Below are positions 39,816-49,977 of a DNA stretch of 60,000 nucleotides, in pieces; position 1 is the stretch's first letter, and every line of letters begins with the position of its first letter. Source of the stretch: Adiantum capillus-veneris. Lineage: Eukaryota > Streptophyta > Polypodiopsida > Polypodiales > Pteridaceae. The position numbers were made by a program, and so were the translations under genes. The stretch covers positions 10,902,478 through 10,962,477 of the forward strand of contig CM043961.1 in assembly GCA_014529385.2 (NCBI GenBank), written 5' to 3'. The notes under the pieces were generated by a model. The model made no database searches. It was given only the letters and a program-made list of their open reading frames with translations, and was not told the origin of the DNA.

Positions 39816-42800
39816 ATGGCAAGTGTAGCATTTCCAACATTTAAAGGAAAGAAGGGGGAGGATTTGGTAACAAACTTCCTAGATGACTTTGAAGTAGCAT
39901 GTGTAGTGAGCAACAAAGATACGGATGAATCCCGGGTTAGAATCTTTAAGCATCTCATGAAGCTAGAAGTTAGATCATGGTACAATGCACTTCCACAAGC
40001 AACCAAGGATGACTGGGAACCCTTAAAAACCGCTTTTAAGAGGCGCTTTGGGGGAGGTACCACTTCAGAAAAGTTGTGGGACAAGTTGAGAGACTTGAAG
40101 CAAGAGGGTCTTTTAGAATATGCCACCTATGAGTCCAAATTTGTGGATTTGTGGGAACGATGGGTTGAGTCACTGGCAAGGGGGGAAGCTGTACCCGATT
40201 TCCTAAAAAAAGATCGGTTCATGCATGGCTTATGGCCGCTTCTCAAGGAGAAGGTGAAAGGTAGATTCCCGGCTACGTACGAGTTAGCCGTTGAGATTGC
40301 TCGCCTTAAGGACAAGAAGCTGCGAATGAAAGCCAAAGAAACCGAGTCAACAGAAACAGCAACATCACGTCGACCAGAAACTACGACAACCACCATTTCA
40401 CCACCACCACCGGCTCTTGGGGTAAGAGATGACCAGCAAGATATGTTGGCCCATATTACTGACCAACTGCAGAATTTGTCTGTCCACTTAATACAACAAG
40501 GGAGGAGTCAAGAAAGAGATCAAGACCCTGGAAGAGCACGACGACAAAACAGGGAGTATCATTGCTACAACTGCGGAGAAGACGGTCACGACATGTACTA
40601 CTGTCCCAAACCACGACAAAACTATAATAGAGGAGGTAGGAGGAACCAATTGTCACCCCCTAGAGAAAGAACACCCCCACCCCGAGCACCAACCCCACCA
40701 ACACAAATTCTACGTCCACCCCAGACACCACTACAAGCATCCATTCCACCTCTTCCACCATCCCCACCACCTGATCGCCCTGTAAACATCATAAGGCTAG
40801 AAGAGAAAGGAAAAGCCGTAGTAGTGTATCCACCCAGAGCAAAGGAGAGGGACAAGGGTAAGGAGAAGGTAACCTTTTTAGAACCACTTGAGGCCATGAC
40901 TGTGAAAAGAGCTAGGAGGGAGAAGGCTACACAATCAGATGATGAGAGAAGCATGAGAGGAGAAACTAGCAAGAGGCCATCCAGGCCACGACGAAAATTG
41001 GGCATCAGCGACTTCCAGCTAGGGGAAAGTTCTAAGCCCTATGATCTAACATTGGATGTGGCAGAGCAAGGACCGAAGATTACATGGCCACAACTACTAC
41101 ATCTTGTACCTAAAGTAAGGCGACAATGGTCTAAAATGGTAAGTACAAGACGCTCCAAAACAAAGGTAGCCGGAGCAATTTTGGGATGCAGCATGGATGG
41201 CATCCTTCCAATTGTCGACGTAAACATAAAAGGAAAGAGGGTTGGAAACACCTACATTGATGGAGGTGCACAAATCTGTGTAATGAGCGAAGCTATGATG
41301 CTTCGATTAGGGCTCGAGGTTGACAGGCCTTCTCCATGCAAGGCAAAGATGGCAAACAATGCAAAAGTAAAGTGTGTGGGTGTGGTAAGTGCCGTGAAAA
41401 TCAAATCTTTCAACATTGAGGTAGAGGTAGATGTTTTTGTAATGCCTACTAAGGGGGAGGGCTATCCACTAATTTTGGGAAGGCCATGGTTGATGGCCAT
41501 GAAGGCAAAACAGGACTGGGGTACTGGCCTTCTACGCATGACCGGTAAGAAAGGGGAGACAATCTACTACGACATGAGGATTGGCAAGCAGAAGCAAATG
41601 AATTTGGAAACATCGACAGATGAAACCACTAGCGAATCTTCTAGTTCTGAGGAGGAGACCACATCCACCGACGAAAGTGACAGTTCCATTGATGTGATGG
41701 GTATCATTATGAAGGATCCACAAAGGGTAAGCACAACTGGTGATCCATCACCAAAAGGGCAACCCAATGAAGAGGAGAGCAAATCACCTGGCCTAGGAGG
41801 AAGTAGGTTGAAGGGTATGTTGTCTACGGAATTAACACTTGAGGAGAAAGATAGTTTTTTGCAAATGTTGATGGGATTTCCTAACCTGTTCATTGACAAC
41901 TATGAAAGAATCACAGTCATTACAGTGGTGGAACATCATATTAAGCTGAAGGAAGGGGTAAAACCAGTTGTGCAAAAGCTACGACGACTGGGGGTCATAC
42001 AAGAAAAGGCACTCTTGGCCGAGGTAAGGAAACTGCTGGAGGCGGGATTCATCTATCCTGTAGAAAACTCAGAATGGGTGTCACCCGTAGTGGTGACGCC
42101 TAAAAAGAATGGTAAGTGGAGGGTCTGTGTTGACTACAAACCACTAAATGCAACTACAAAGAGAGACCACTTTCCTCTCCCTTTCTTGGATGAAATTCTG
42201 AATGAAGTAGCGGGTTTTGAATGCTATACCGTCTGTGATGGTTATTCTGGATACTTTCAAATACGCATAGCCTTGGAAGATCAGCTAAAAACCACTTTTA
42301 TCACGCCATGGGGTTGTTTTGCATACAGGGTTATGCCATTTGGTCTCACAAATGCACCTGCCACATTCCAAAGATATGTCACATATGTTTTTCAACCATT
42401 CTTTGGAACATCCATAAGAGTGTTCATTGATGATTTTTGTATATATAGCTCCCGTATTTCATATTTAGAAAAGGTAACTGAAGGTTTGGCCAGGTTGCAG
42501 AGCCTAGGTGGGCAATTAAATGTGGATAAATGCCACATTGGGGAGAGTAAAGTCATTCTACTAGGCCATGAAATTTCAACAAAAGGTATCAACGCTGACC
42601 CAAGTAAGGTGTCCGCACTCATAGCCCTACCTTCACCAACGACCGCACGTCAATTGGTCTCTTTTCTACAGAAGGTGAGGTACTTAAGTAGATTCATACA
42701 TCTACTATCACAACTTGTTCTACCACTGCAACAACTCACTCAAAGATCAACTTTCACTTGGGACGAGGAAAGCGAACATCACTACAACAAGGTAAAGGAG

Positions 42801-43460
42801 GTCTTAGCCACTCTGCCAACTATCTCACCACCTAAGTGGGATGAAAAATTCTATGTCACCTCAAGTGTTGGTGATGACTCATTGGGGACTGTGCTACTCC
42901 AAAAGGATACGACGATATCTTTCATGAGGCCAATCTACTTCTCTAGTCGAATGATGACAGCAGGAGAGAAAGGTTTCACCCGTGTGGAACACTTAGTCCT
43001 AGCTCTTAGATTTGAAACTACAAAGTTTAGGTCATATTTGCTGCCTAAGAAATTTGTGATTCTAACCACGGATGAAATATTTCCCTATGTTGTACAACAC
43101 ATGGATGTGTCTGCTAGAATTACTAAATGGCTAGTTCGTCTGCAAGAGTTTGACTACACGGTACAGGTAGAAAGCACGACAAGGGAAAGTTTGGGGGGAC
43201 TCATGACCTACCAAGTCTTTGAAAGGAAGGAGAAGCAATCTAAGGAAGGAGAAGGCCGATTACCTCCAGTACCACCGATGATAGAAGGATCATACTCTCT
43301 CTACTTTGATGGAGCCTACAAGCGAGCGTCCGACAAAGCAGCTGCAGGCATAGTGGTCTTTGATGACAAAGGGACAAAGGTATTTTCGTTGGGCCAATTG
43401 TTAGATTCACATTCTAACAATGAAGCTGAGTATGCAGCACTAACCAAGGGTCTACATTAG
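39816..43460 (+). CDS. Ty3/gypsy (Tat-like) Gag-Pol, dual RNase H, truncated before integrase
   Basis: Start chosen at ATCATGG (39816), giving 1,214 codons without a stop. Domains (residues from 39816, approximate): Gag capsid-like 20-170; zinc knuckle CYNCGEDGHDMYYC around 250; protease near 480 with D-G-G-A (YIDGGAQICVM) in place of the usual D-S/T-G-A; RT 750-870 with the DGYSGY motif and the catalytic F-I-D-D; first RNase H about 1005-1100 in which the leading catalytic Asp is replaced (YVTSSVGDDSLGTVLLQ); then a second RNase H start YFDGAYKRASDKAAAG and NNEAEYAAL. The DGYSGY text and tandem RNase H, the first degenerate, are hallmarks of the plant Tat group. The frame ends inside the second RNase H, so its last catalytic Asp and the whole integrase are missing; the element cannot be autonomous. 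Confidence 0.9.
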   Translation: MASVAFPTFKGKKGEDLVTNFLDDFEVACVVSNKDTDESRVRIFKHLMKLEVRSWYNALPQATKDDWEPLKTAFKRRFGGGTTSEKLWDKLRDLKQEGLLEYATYESKFVDLWERWVESLARGEAVPDFLKKDRFMHGLWPLLKEKVKGRFPATYELAVEIARLKDKKLRMKAKETESTETATSRRPETTTTTISPPPPALGVRDDQQDMLAHITDQLQNLSVHLIQQGRSQERDQDPGRARRQNREYHCYNCGEDGHDMYYCPKPRQNYNRGGRRNQLSPPRERTPPPRAPTPPTQILRPPQTPLQASIPPLPPSPPPDRPVNIIRLEEKGKAVVVYPPRAKERDKGKEKVTFLEPLEAMTVKRARREKATQSDDERSMRGETSKRPSRPRRKLGISDFQLGESSKPYDLTLDVAEQGPKITWPQLLHLVPKVRRQWSKMVSTRRSKTKVAGAILGCSMDGILPIVDVNIKGKRVGNTYIDGGAQICVMSEAMMLRLGLEVDRPSPCKAKMANNAKVKCVGVVSAVKIKSFNIEVEVDVFVMPTKGEGYPLILGRPWLMAMKAKQDWGTGLLRMTGKKGETIYYDMRIGKQKQMNLETSTDETTSESSSSEEETTSTDESDSSIDVMGIIMKDPQRVSTTGDPSPKGQPNEEESKSPGLGGSRLKGMLSTELTLEEKDSFLQMLMGFPNLFIDNYERITVITVVEHHIKLKEGVKPVVQKLRRLGVIQEKALLAEVRKLLEAGFIYPVENSEWVSPVVVTPKKNGKWRVCVDYKPLNATTKRDHFPLPFLDEILNEVAGFECYTVCDGYSGYFQIRIALEDQLKTTFITPWGCFAYRVMPFGLTNAPATFQRYVTYVFQPFFGTSIRVFIDDFCIYSSRISYLEKVTEGLARLQSLGGQLNVDKCHIGESKVILLGHEISTKGINADPSKVSALIALPSPTTARQLVSFLQKVRYLSRFIHLLSQLVLPLQQLTQRSTFTWDEESEHHYNKVKEVLATLPTISPPKWDEKFYVTSSVGDDSLGTVLLQKDTTISFMRPIYFSSRMMTAGEKGFTRVEHLVLALRFETTKFRSYLLPKKFVILTTDEIFPYVVQHMDVSARITKWLVRLQEFDYTVQVESTTRESLGGLMTYQVFERKEKQSKEGEGRLPPVPPMIEGSYSLYFDGAYKRASDKAAAGIVVFDDKGTKVFSLGQLLDSHSNNEAEYAALTKGLH

Positions 43461-44222
43461 GAAAAATATGAACCCTCTAGGGGCCCTTTGGGATTAAGGT
43501 TAATTAGAGGCCAGCCAATGAGAAGAAGGTGGTGGACACACTCTATGCCCTCAAAAATGTAGGGGGACAAAGTAGTCTTACACTTTTTAAATGGGCTCTT
43601 ACCTAGTGAGAAGGTGGGGTGGGGGGGGGGGGGTGGGCCATATGGAACCTCCAACTTCCCTCCTTTTTGGTCCGGTTTTGAAAAAATCCCAAAAATTTGA
43701 AATTTTTCAAAAATTTCAAAACTCAAATTTCATCTTCTGAAAACCTCCCTAAAACTATTTTATGGTCAAAAAAGCATTTTTTGATCTCAAAAAGTCAAAA
43801 CGTGCATCCAAAAACCCTAAAATTCAAAATTTTTTAAAACTTTTAAAAAATCTTTTTTTGCTATCCAGAGCTCCCTCAAAATTAGTTATTAGGCAAAAAG
43901 GGATTTTCTCTCTCTAAAACCCCTTTTCCAACCCCTCCTTGGTTGCAACCATCACACTCATCCTCTACTCCAACACTCTCTCTCTTTACACCATCTCCAT
44001 TGCTGCAGCAAGGAAGCTCCTCTCTCCTCCCCTACCACCTTCCATTGCCACACCAAGCAAGGCTTATCCACCTTCTCCTCCCAATGCCACACCAAGCAAG
44101 GGTTGTCCACCTTCTCCTCCCATTGCCACAAGGGTTGACCATTTTCTCATATCACTTTATCACACCTACATTGTAGCAACAAGCAAGGTTCTTCTCCTCC
44201 TCCTAGTTTGCTTTGCTCAACC
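43461..44222. other. Non-coding junction and 5' region of gene A
   Basis: Begins where the Tat-like pol is cut off. Holds a G13 run (43621-43633), A/T-rich imperfect inverted text around 43680-43880, and a 39-bp tandem repeat at 44043-44140 (CAATGCCACACCAAGCAAGG plus CTTCTCC text, about 2.5 units) shortly before the ATG of gene A. Confidence 0.5.
44043..44140 (+). repeat. 39-bp tandem repeat, about 2.5 units
   Basis: Units start at 44043, 44082 and 44121 with CA(T/A)TGCCACA and end in ACCTTCTCCTCC. Located in the probable 5' leader of gene A. Confidence 0.9.
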
Positions 44223-45552
44223 ATGGCCAACTCTACTTCGCAAAGGCGACCAAAGGATGAGGTCACAGCACTTGCATGCCACAACACTAGAGGTGTAGAT
44301 GATGAGTGGGTGCCACAAGAGTTCACCAAAGGTGCTTGGGTATACATGCAACCATCTGCTGTTGGCCCTCATCGTGTACGGAATTGTGCAAACTTGGATC
44401 TTCATTGGAAAGGAAAGCTCCTTGGCTTCAAGAACCGCAAAGACAAGGGGACCATAGCCATTGTGCAACATGTTTTCTCAATGTCAACCATGCACTTGCA
44501 ACAACCACCTCGATTTCCAACACATTGTAAGTACATGTTTTGAGAATACAAAGCTAGGTGTGAAATCACAGTGTAATGTTATTATGGATTCATACTTAAC
44601 ATTTGTCATGCATTTATAGTCATATTTCCATCCACGTTGGTGGAGGAGCAACCACTACATAGTCTCTCCGGCACATTCAATGCTATACATACGGATATTG
44701 GAGCAATAATGTTCCCGCATCTTTGCCTAACTAAACTGGTTCAAAGAAGGATTTTCTTCTATTCTCACTCCTATATTGTCCCTACTTCTACACAAGCATT
44801 TGGAACGCTTGAACCCATCAAAGTAACTTCCTTATTAAGTATGGAATGGCCGGTCCCAGATTTGTGGTCGGTAGCATCTTTCAAGCAAACGATGATAATG
44901 GATGTCCAAAACTCTTTGAAATATTCTAAAGCTTCTAGGTCTGTGGGCTTGAGCTGGTGTTTGCCTATTCATTGTTTTGTGCACATTTTTAAAGAGTTTG
45001 GATTTGTGGAGACTACCACAATGCTTGTATGTAAAGATGCGCATTACGAGAAATTAGGAAGGCTTTTAGAAGAGGACTGGGGTTTTGTGGAGGGCATGCA
45101 CAACGGGGACCGGTACCGTTGTAAAGTTGGAGCTTCAGGTATTGGAATGCGCTATTTGAAATCCCGCACCTCCTTGTACATACGATTTCACTATGATCGT
45201 TGGATGTGCAAGCTTGGAGTGTGGGAGTGTAGACGGCGCTATTGCAAGCTTTGACATTGCAGTGAAGATGCCCAATGATGCTTTGGAGGCAGTCCAAGTG
45301 AACAAGTATTGGACTCTCAGTAATGTTCGAGAACATTTGGTTATTATGGGTTTTGAGGCCCTTCAACAAGCACAATTTCGTTTACAAGGTCACAAGGTGA
45401 GAATCCTTCCACCACATTTTCAATACATCATGGTTTGTCGATCATTAGATGCTTATTGTAATGAATGCCCGCAGATTGGGAAGAGAATGGAAGACAAATT
45501 GAAGGTCGAGGAGGACTGGGGGATAGATGGAACTATGCTATCGATCTTATAA
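44223..45552 (+). pseudogene. Gene A: unrecognised spliced gene with one frameshift
   Basis: The start is CAACCATGG (44223), a strong plant context. Exon 1 (44223-44526) encodes MANSTSQRRPKDEV... with DEWVPQEFTKGAWVYMQP. A GT-AG intron 44527-44619 (93 bp, GTAAGT donor, TTATAG acceptor) joins in phase to exon 2, which runs on as FPSTLVEEQPLHSLSGTFNA through FVHIFKEFGFVETTTM and LGRLLEEDWGFVEGMHNGD. Around 45190-45207 the coding frame shifts by one base and continues as IVGCASLECGSVDGAIASFD to a stop at 45550-45552. The whole product would be about 410 residues. I recognise no domain. The clean intron shows a real gene history; the single frameshift suggests recent loss, or an unannotated short intron. 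Confidence 0.5.
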
Positions 45553-45798
45553 CTTTGTAACTCTTGCAATTTTCATATTGATCCCCTCTGTAATCAACAT
45601 GATTTGCTTCGGCAAATCATGCCTTTGAATATAATTTTTTGCATTGGGATGAGAAATCATTTTTTGGTGAAAGTGCCTTTTTTTTTAATGTCTTAAAAAA
45701 AGGGTACATTATAAAAGGGGGGCCACCTAACTCATTCACTATTTTCACTTTTGCAACTCTTGAGCTCCTCCACTCTCTATCCACACCCCAGGCTAAAC
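45553..45798 (+). promoter_or_regulatory. Core promoter of gene B
   Basis: TTATAAAA at 45709-45716 lies 83 bp before the ATG at 45799, with a pyrimidine-rich leader between. No other function is visible in the gap between genes A and B. Confidence 0.5.
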
Positions 45799-47375
45799 AT
45801 GGATGCTGCCACAGCCTCTGCATCTGTACCCACATCCACCCCTTTGTTACGCTTCATCCTCTTCCTCGAGGACACCAAATACAAAGGGAAGTTCGACCTC
45901 CACACCTTTTTTACTCGTCTCCCTGACCTTGACGCCACAGTTTCCCTTCACATGGATGCATTTGAGGAGATTTCTGCGTTCATGGAGGAACACATCATAA
46001 AATATTATGTATCTATCCCCCCACATGCAGGGATCTGGGTGCCTTGCGATCTTTTGCGCTATATACACAAAGGTGATCGCCCATTCTCCAAGCGGTTGCA
46101 ACGATTCCAAGAAATTGCAACCAATGCATGCCATTACTTGGACGAGCAAGCCCCTGGGGTGTCAGTGCTCAAGAAGCGCAAGTTGGGGGTGGAGTACCTT
46201 TCTCAGCTCGCAACATTTATCTTCTTGGTGAGCGAGGAACCTGATTTGGAAGAGCTCCGCTTACCACACCTTCAAGTTGGGTCCTTTATCAAGGACACCA
46301 AGGAGCAGCAGGTTATCCCCATGAACCCTGCAGCGGAAGGAAAAGCACACCAGCTCGAGTACCGTAGGGGTCTTGAGGAAGTGGTTGAGAAATCCATAGT
46401 TGCGGCTGTCCCTAGTGACACTCCAGTGCCACTACCACTGACGGATGTGGCTATCCCAGAGGTAGAAATTAGCCGCTTCTCCTCAGTGTTAGTGGATGGG
46501 GAGGAGTTTGTGTTCCTGCATGATTTGGAAAAAGCATTTGGCCTGCGCATGGATGAATGCTTGAGCGTGCTATGCAACAGCAGCAAATGTCCTTAGACAA
46601 TACGCCAGATGCCCTAGAAAGCAAGCTCTTGCCAGATGGGGACTCTGTTGCTGACACTATTGTAGTTGTATGTGCGGAGGTCCTGGCAGCAGAGCAGTTG
46701 CACGTGGCTGATGAAGATTTCCAAGCCACGCAAGCCAAGGTTGAGGCTGCTAGGATGCCTATGCCATTATGCAACCTCCCATCTGATGATCCAAATCTTG
46801 TATCTGTGGTGCATGGGAGCATTGACTTGGATGCAAAGGGCAACAGGGAGGAGGACGACAAGGAGCAGGAGGTAAACTGTATCCTAATTTTCATGTTACT
46901 ATTTTATCCTTCGTTGTCTTTTTTCTCAACCTTTATCGGTTTATGATAGGATGTTGTGGAAGTTGATGATTTTGCTGCAAGGACGGGTGGCAAGCGGACA
47001 GGCTTTGGACCTCAAGCTTCCCTTGCGCATTACCTCGGACAACTCCCCCCTGGCGATGTGGCCATTATCCATAATGAATTTACTCCCCAAGCCCATTTTA
47101 TGACTTGGTCGTTAAAAGCTTTGAGCAAGTTTTTGTGTTTGAGTACCATTGCTCAAACTGCGCATCAAGTGTTCCTAGTGCATAGATCCCTTGTATGCAC
47201 AGCGTTTGGCACTGGCTTTTGTGGTAAGGTGCTTGCCCAGATAGGGATACATGCTTCCATTGGCTCAACTGACCCAAATGCCATAGCGCAGTCCCTCTTG
47301 ACTGGGGAGTTGCCTTACGCGCAAAATAGGCGCCAGGAAATGGTCAAAAAAATTCTGAACTCCTCAGATACATGA
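45799..47375 (+). pseudogene. Gene B: unrecognised spliced gene with one frameshift
   Basis: The start AACATGGATG (45799) is preceded by a TATA box. Exon 1 first reads MDAATASASVPTSTPLLRFI, then FTRLPDLDATVSLHMDAFEE and VLVDGEEFVFLHDLEKAFGL. Between about 46550 and 46593 the frame shifts and continues as QQQQMSLDNTPDALESKLLP to an acidic end NREEDDKEQE. A 78-bp GT-AG intron (46872-46949) follows at a codon boundary, and exon 2 continues in frame as DVVEVDDFAARTGGKRTGFG to a stop at 47373-47375 after KILNSSDT. About 520 residues if joined. Long, balanced-composition coding sequence with Q-rich and acidic linkers; no family recognised. Codon use and gene structure resemble gene A, so they may have come together. 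Confidence 0.5.
46872..46949 (+). other. Intron of gene B
   Basis: GTAAAC donor and GATAG acceptor, phase 0: GAG before and GATGTT after keep one frame open on both sides. This supports expression as spliced mRNA at some time. Confidence 0.7.
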
Positions 47376-47499
47376 TGTAAAATCACCGTGCTAGAAGGAA
47401 TAAAAAATACTTGAAATTGTCTCTCTATATCGCAAATTCTTTTCAATCTGATTTGTCAATCTTGAAAATTGTTTCAATTGGTGATATGAATTGTTTTTT
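47376..47499. other. 3' flank of gene B
   Basis: AT-rich, with AATAAAAAATAC about 25 bp after the stop, a likely polyadenylation signal. Confidence 0.4.
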
Positions 47500-48285
47500 G
47501 ACTTTGTTATTTCAAGGTATGTAATTGCAGTCAATTTGAGTATAATTGTGATTTTTAAGTATCCTAGGGGATTAGATTATCCTATAAGGGGCAAAAAATG
47601 CCTGGCCACAAGGGCGCGCAAATGGCCCATCCATCAGTTTTGGATGGGCCATTTGCGCGCCCTTGTGGCCAGGCATTTTTTTGCCCCTTATAGGCCAATC
47701 TACCCCCTAGGGAACTTAAAAAGCACAAATTTATTGCAATGGATTGGTTTAGCATCATTCATTTAAATGCAACCTTTTTATGGCAATTCCAGTATATGTT
47801 CACACTCAAGGACACTCAAGCTCAAATCAATTATGAAATGAAGTTTCCAGCAAACAATCACTTCCTTTAGCTCTACCTACTACACCCTTGCACCAAAAAG
47901 TCAAATTACATTGGACACTTGGTTTCACAATATGTTATTTGTTTTGATATCCTATAAGGAATTCAAAGCTTGAAATGACCAAAAAAAGGTGTCCATAAGG
48001 ATCCATATAAAATATTGATGCAAAACCAATAGGTTTTAGTAAATTTGGTTATTTTAAGTACCCTTGGGGGTAGATAAGCCTACAAGGGGCAGAAAAAGGC
48101 CTGGCCACAAGGGCGCGCAAATGGCCCATCCATCAGTTTTGGATGGGCCATTTGCGCGCCCTTGTGGCCAAGCCTTTTTCTGCTCCTTGTAGGCTTATCT
48201 GCCCCTAAGGGTACTTAAAATGCACAAATTTACTGAAATTGACTGCAATTACATATAGAACTTGAAATTACAAAGATAATAGACA
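47500..48285. mobile_element. Foldback element with two near-perfect hairpins
   Basis: Outer arms share ATGTAATTGCAGTCAATTT (47519-47537) and its complement (48236-48254). Each arm of about 250 bp itself folds: hairpin 1 pairs 47593-47633 with 47641-47681 (41 bp perfect; then a 1-nt bulge and 12 more pairs); hairpin 2 pairs about 48057-48132 with 48140-48215 with a handful of mismatches. The loop is TCAGTTT in both, and the central ~70 bp (with AAGGGCGCGCAAATGGCCC) is identical in the two hairpins. The stem bases outside the core differ between hairpins but match within each hairpin. The element lies between convergent genes B and the H3-like gene. No ORF inside, so non-autonomous. Confidence 0.8.
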
Positions 48286-48376
48286 AAGTAGACACAACTG
48301 TTGATCATATTGTCATTGGGAAGTCAAATCATTACAAAGATAAGGGTGTGTAATACAAAAAGAGGGGTAACTTCGG

Positions 48377-49273
48377 CTAATGCTCGAAGTCTCGTCGCAA
48401 TCGTCGTGCAAGCTGCATATCTTTTGGCTGTATTGTCACTCGCTTTGCATGAATGGCACATAGGTTGGTATCTTCCAACACTGAAATGATGTAGGCCTCT
48501 ACAGCTTCTTGAATAGCCTCTAGCGCTATTGCTTGCATTCTATACTGATTTCCATAGCTTTGAAGCACTTCCTTCACAGTGCGAGCAAAGGGGGCGCGTC
48601 GAATCAAGAGCTCCATCGTCTTCTGGTAGTGGCGGATTTCTGCAAATGCCCTTGCTATTTTTCGGCGCCGTTGCGGTTGTCTTGGGGGCACTTGCACATT
48701 TGCTAGCGGGCGGCGTGAAGGCTTCTTGAAAAACGTAGACTTGCGTCTGTTTACATGCTTAGAGGCTGGTTCTGCAGTCTGTTCTGATTCTTCCTCTTCC
48801 CTTGGTTGCCGATCTTGTCGTGTGGGGAGAGCTCCCTTGCCTTGAGGCAATGTCTTCCCCCCAACGGCCACCCGGTGTGTGCGCGGTATTTTTTCTCGCA
48901 GCCATGGTGGCTCACTCTCTGATTTGGTGTCTGTATTGACCACCCGAGTCCTGGATGGTCCTGCTTGTGATTGTGGGCGCGACGGCTGCTCCCTATCGGA
49001 CTCTGATGTTTGCTGGCCCTCTGCTTCTCTCCAGCGCTAGGCACGTTGCTTCATTCTCTTTCTAGGTGTTATATCTTGAGGAGGTGGAGATTCAACAGTC
49101 CTTGATGACTCTTGTGCCCTACCACCATGCCCACTACTAGAAGAGTTCCTGGAACGGCCAGGTGTTCGTGGCCGTTTTCTTGTGCCTTTAAGCCATGACA
49201 GCTTCTCACATCCTTGGAGGGTGTTTTTGTTGGCAGGCGGATGCTCTTTCGCGGTTTGTTTGGTGCGCGCCAT
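48377..49273 (-). pseudogene. Histone H3-like gene with very long tail and one in-frame stop
   Basis: One continuous 299-codon frame (49273 to 48377, no introns) interrupted only by a TAG at 49039-49037 (codon 79). The N-terminus MARTKQTAKEHPPA matches the first eight residues of histone H3 except the change from R to K/E after TQTA, so K4 is kept but the K9 ARKS motif is lost. A basic, S/P/R-rich tail of about 200 residues follows (H3 has about 40). The C-terminal third is a histone fold: [20 protein letters not shown], then [20 protein letters not shown] and [20 protein letters not shown]. The alpha-3 segment is almost identical to H3. Loop 1 has the normal H3 length, unlike centromeric H3. 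TTATAAATA on the - strand (49339-49331) lies about 60 bp upstream; an out-of-frame ATG lies 5 nt before the start. Confidence 0.75.
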
Positions 49274-49330
49274 TTCATTGGTAAGAGCTCACCTGTTCTT
49301 AAGAAATGAGTGATTTATGAGAGCATGCAA

Positions 49331-49339
49331 TATTTATAA
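49331..49339 (-). promoter_or_regulatory. TATA box of the H3-like gene
   Basis: TTATAAATA read on the - strand, about 58-66 bp upstream of the ATG at 49273. Next to it a small inverted repeat AGGGCCC...GGGCCCT lies at 49339-49362. Confidence 0.45.
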
Positions 49340-49412
49340 GGGCCCATTTAAAAAGGGCCCTGTTCACACTAATTTTTTTAAAAGAAGTATTATTTTTTAA
49401 ATAAACATGTCG

Positions 49413-49977
49413 CTAAGAGTTGGACCCTGCGTTCACGTTTAGTGACTCGCGCAGTATCCACTTTGATCCTTGTCGCACTCTGCATCGCCGCCATGCAGCA
49501 TGCTTGGTGGAACCTTGCGACATTTGCCACTTGTTGCTATGCTCTTGACGACTCCATTTGCGCACTTCAATAGCAATCTTGGATTGTCGCGCACGCTCCA
49601 TTGTGAGCTTACGAGCAAATGTTGTGCGAAAAAACCAGTTGAACATCTCCTCCAAATAATTGGATTGCACCATTCCACCACCATGTCGAGTATTGAAGTA
49701 CACTCCCCTTGCTCGATAATGGGACTTCTCCATGCCTTGAGTGCTAAAAATTTCAAGCGATCCATACTTGTGCATAAAAAATGCACCATGCGCAAACAAG
49801 ATATGTTGTTCACATGAGCAAACGATCCACATTAGTAAATAAAAACAATCCCTTGTAATGAATACACCATGAATGACTTACCATGTAATGTGTGATGTTA
49901 TTTTCACCCCAAGAAAGGGTGAAGACCTTGGTAAAATCCGCCAAAGCTTCTTGAAATGATTGCCGTTGTTCTTCTGT
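49413..49977 (-). pseudogene. Transposase-like gene, C-terminal part, cut off by retrotransposon
   Basis: Exon piece 49977-49882 continues the frame of the gene at 58892-59985 (RQSFQEALADFTKVFTLSWG) and ends at ATG/GTAAGT, a canonical donor. After an intron whose acceptor I could not place, 49832-49413 encodes HILFAHGAFFMHKYGSLEIF then STQGMEKSHYRARGVYFNT, which fits the C-terminal H...G...F...G-x-E-K text of uncharacterised transposase-like proteins found in several eukaryotes. The stop at 49413 ends the protein. The inserted chromovirus lies immediately upstream in gene direction. Confidence 0.5.
49973..49977 (+). repeat. Target-site duplication TCTGT, left
   Basis: TCTGT precedes the TG of the left LTR and recurs exactly at 58887-58891 after the CA of the right LTR. 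Confidence 0.9.

Noticed and set aside
48377-48730. Centromeric H3 (CENH3) identity for the histone-like gene
   Set aside because: Loop 1 between the first two fold helices has the same length as canonical H3 rather than the longer CENH3 loop, and the start is the canonical ARTKQTA, although the divergent long tail is CENH3-like.
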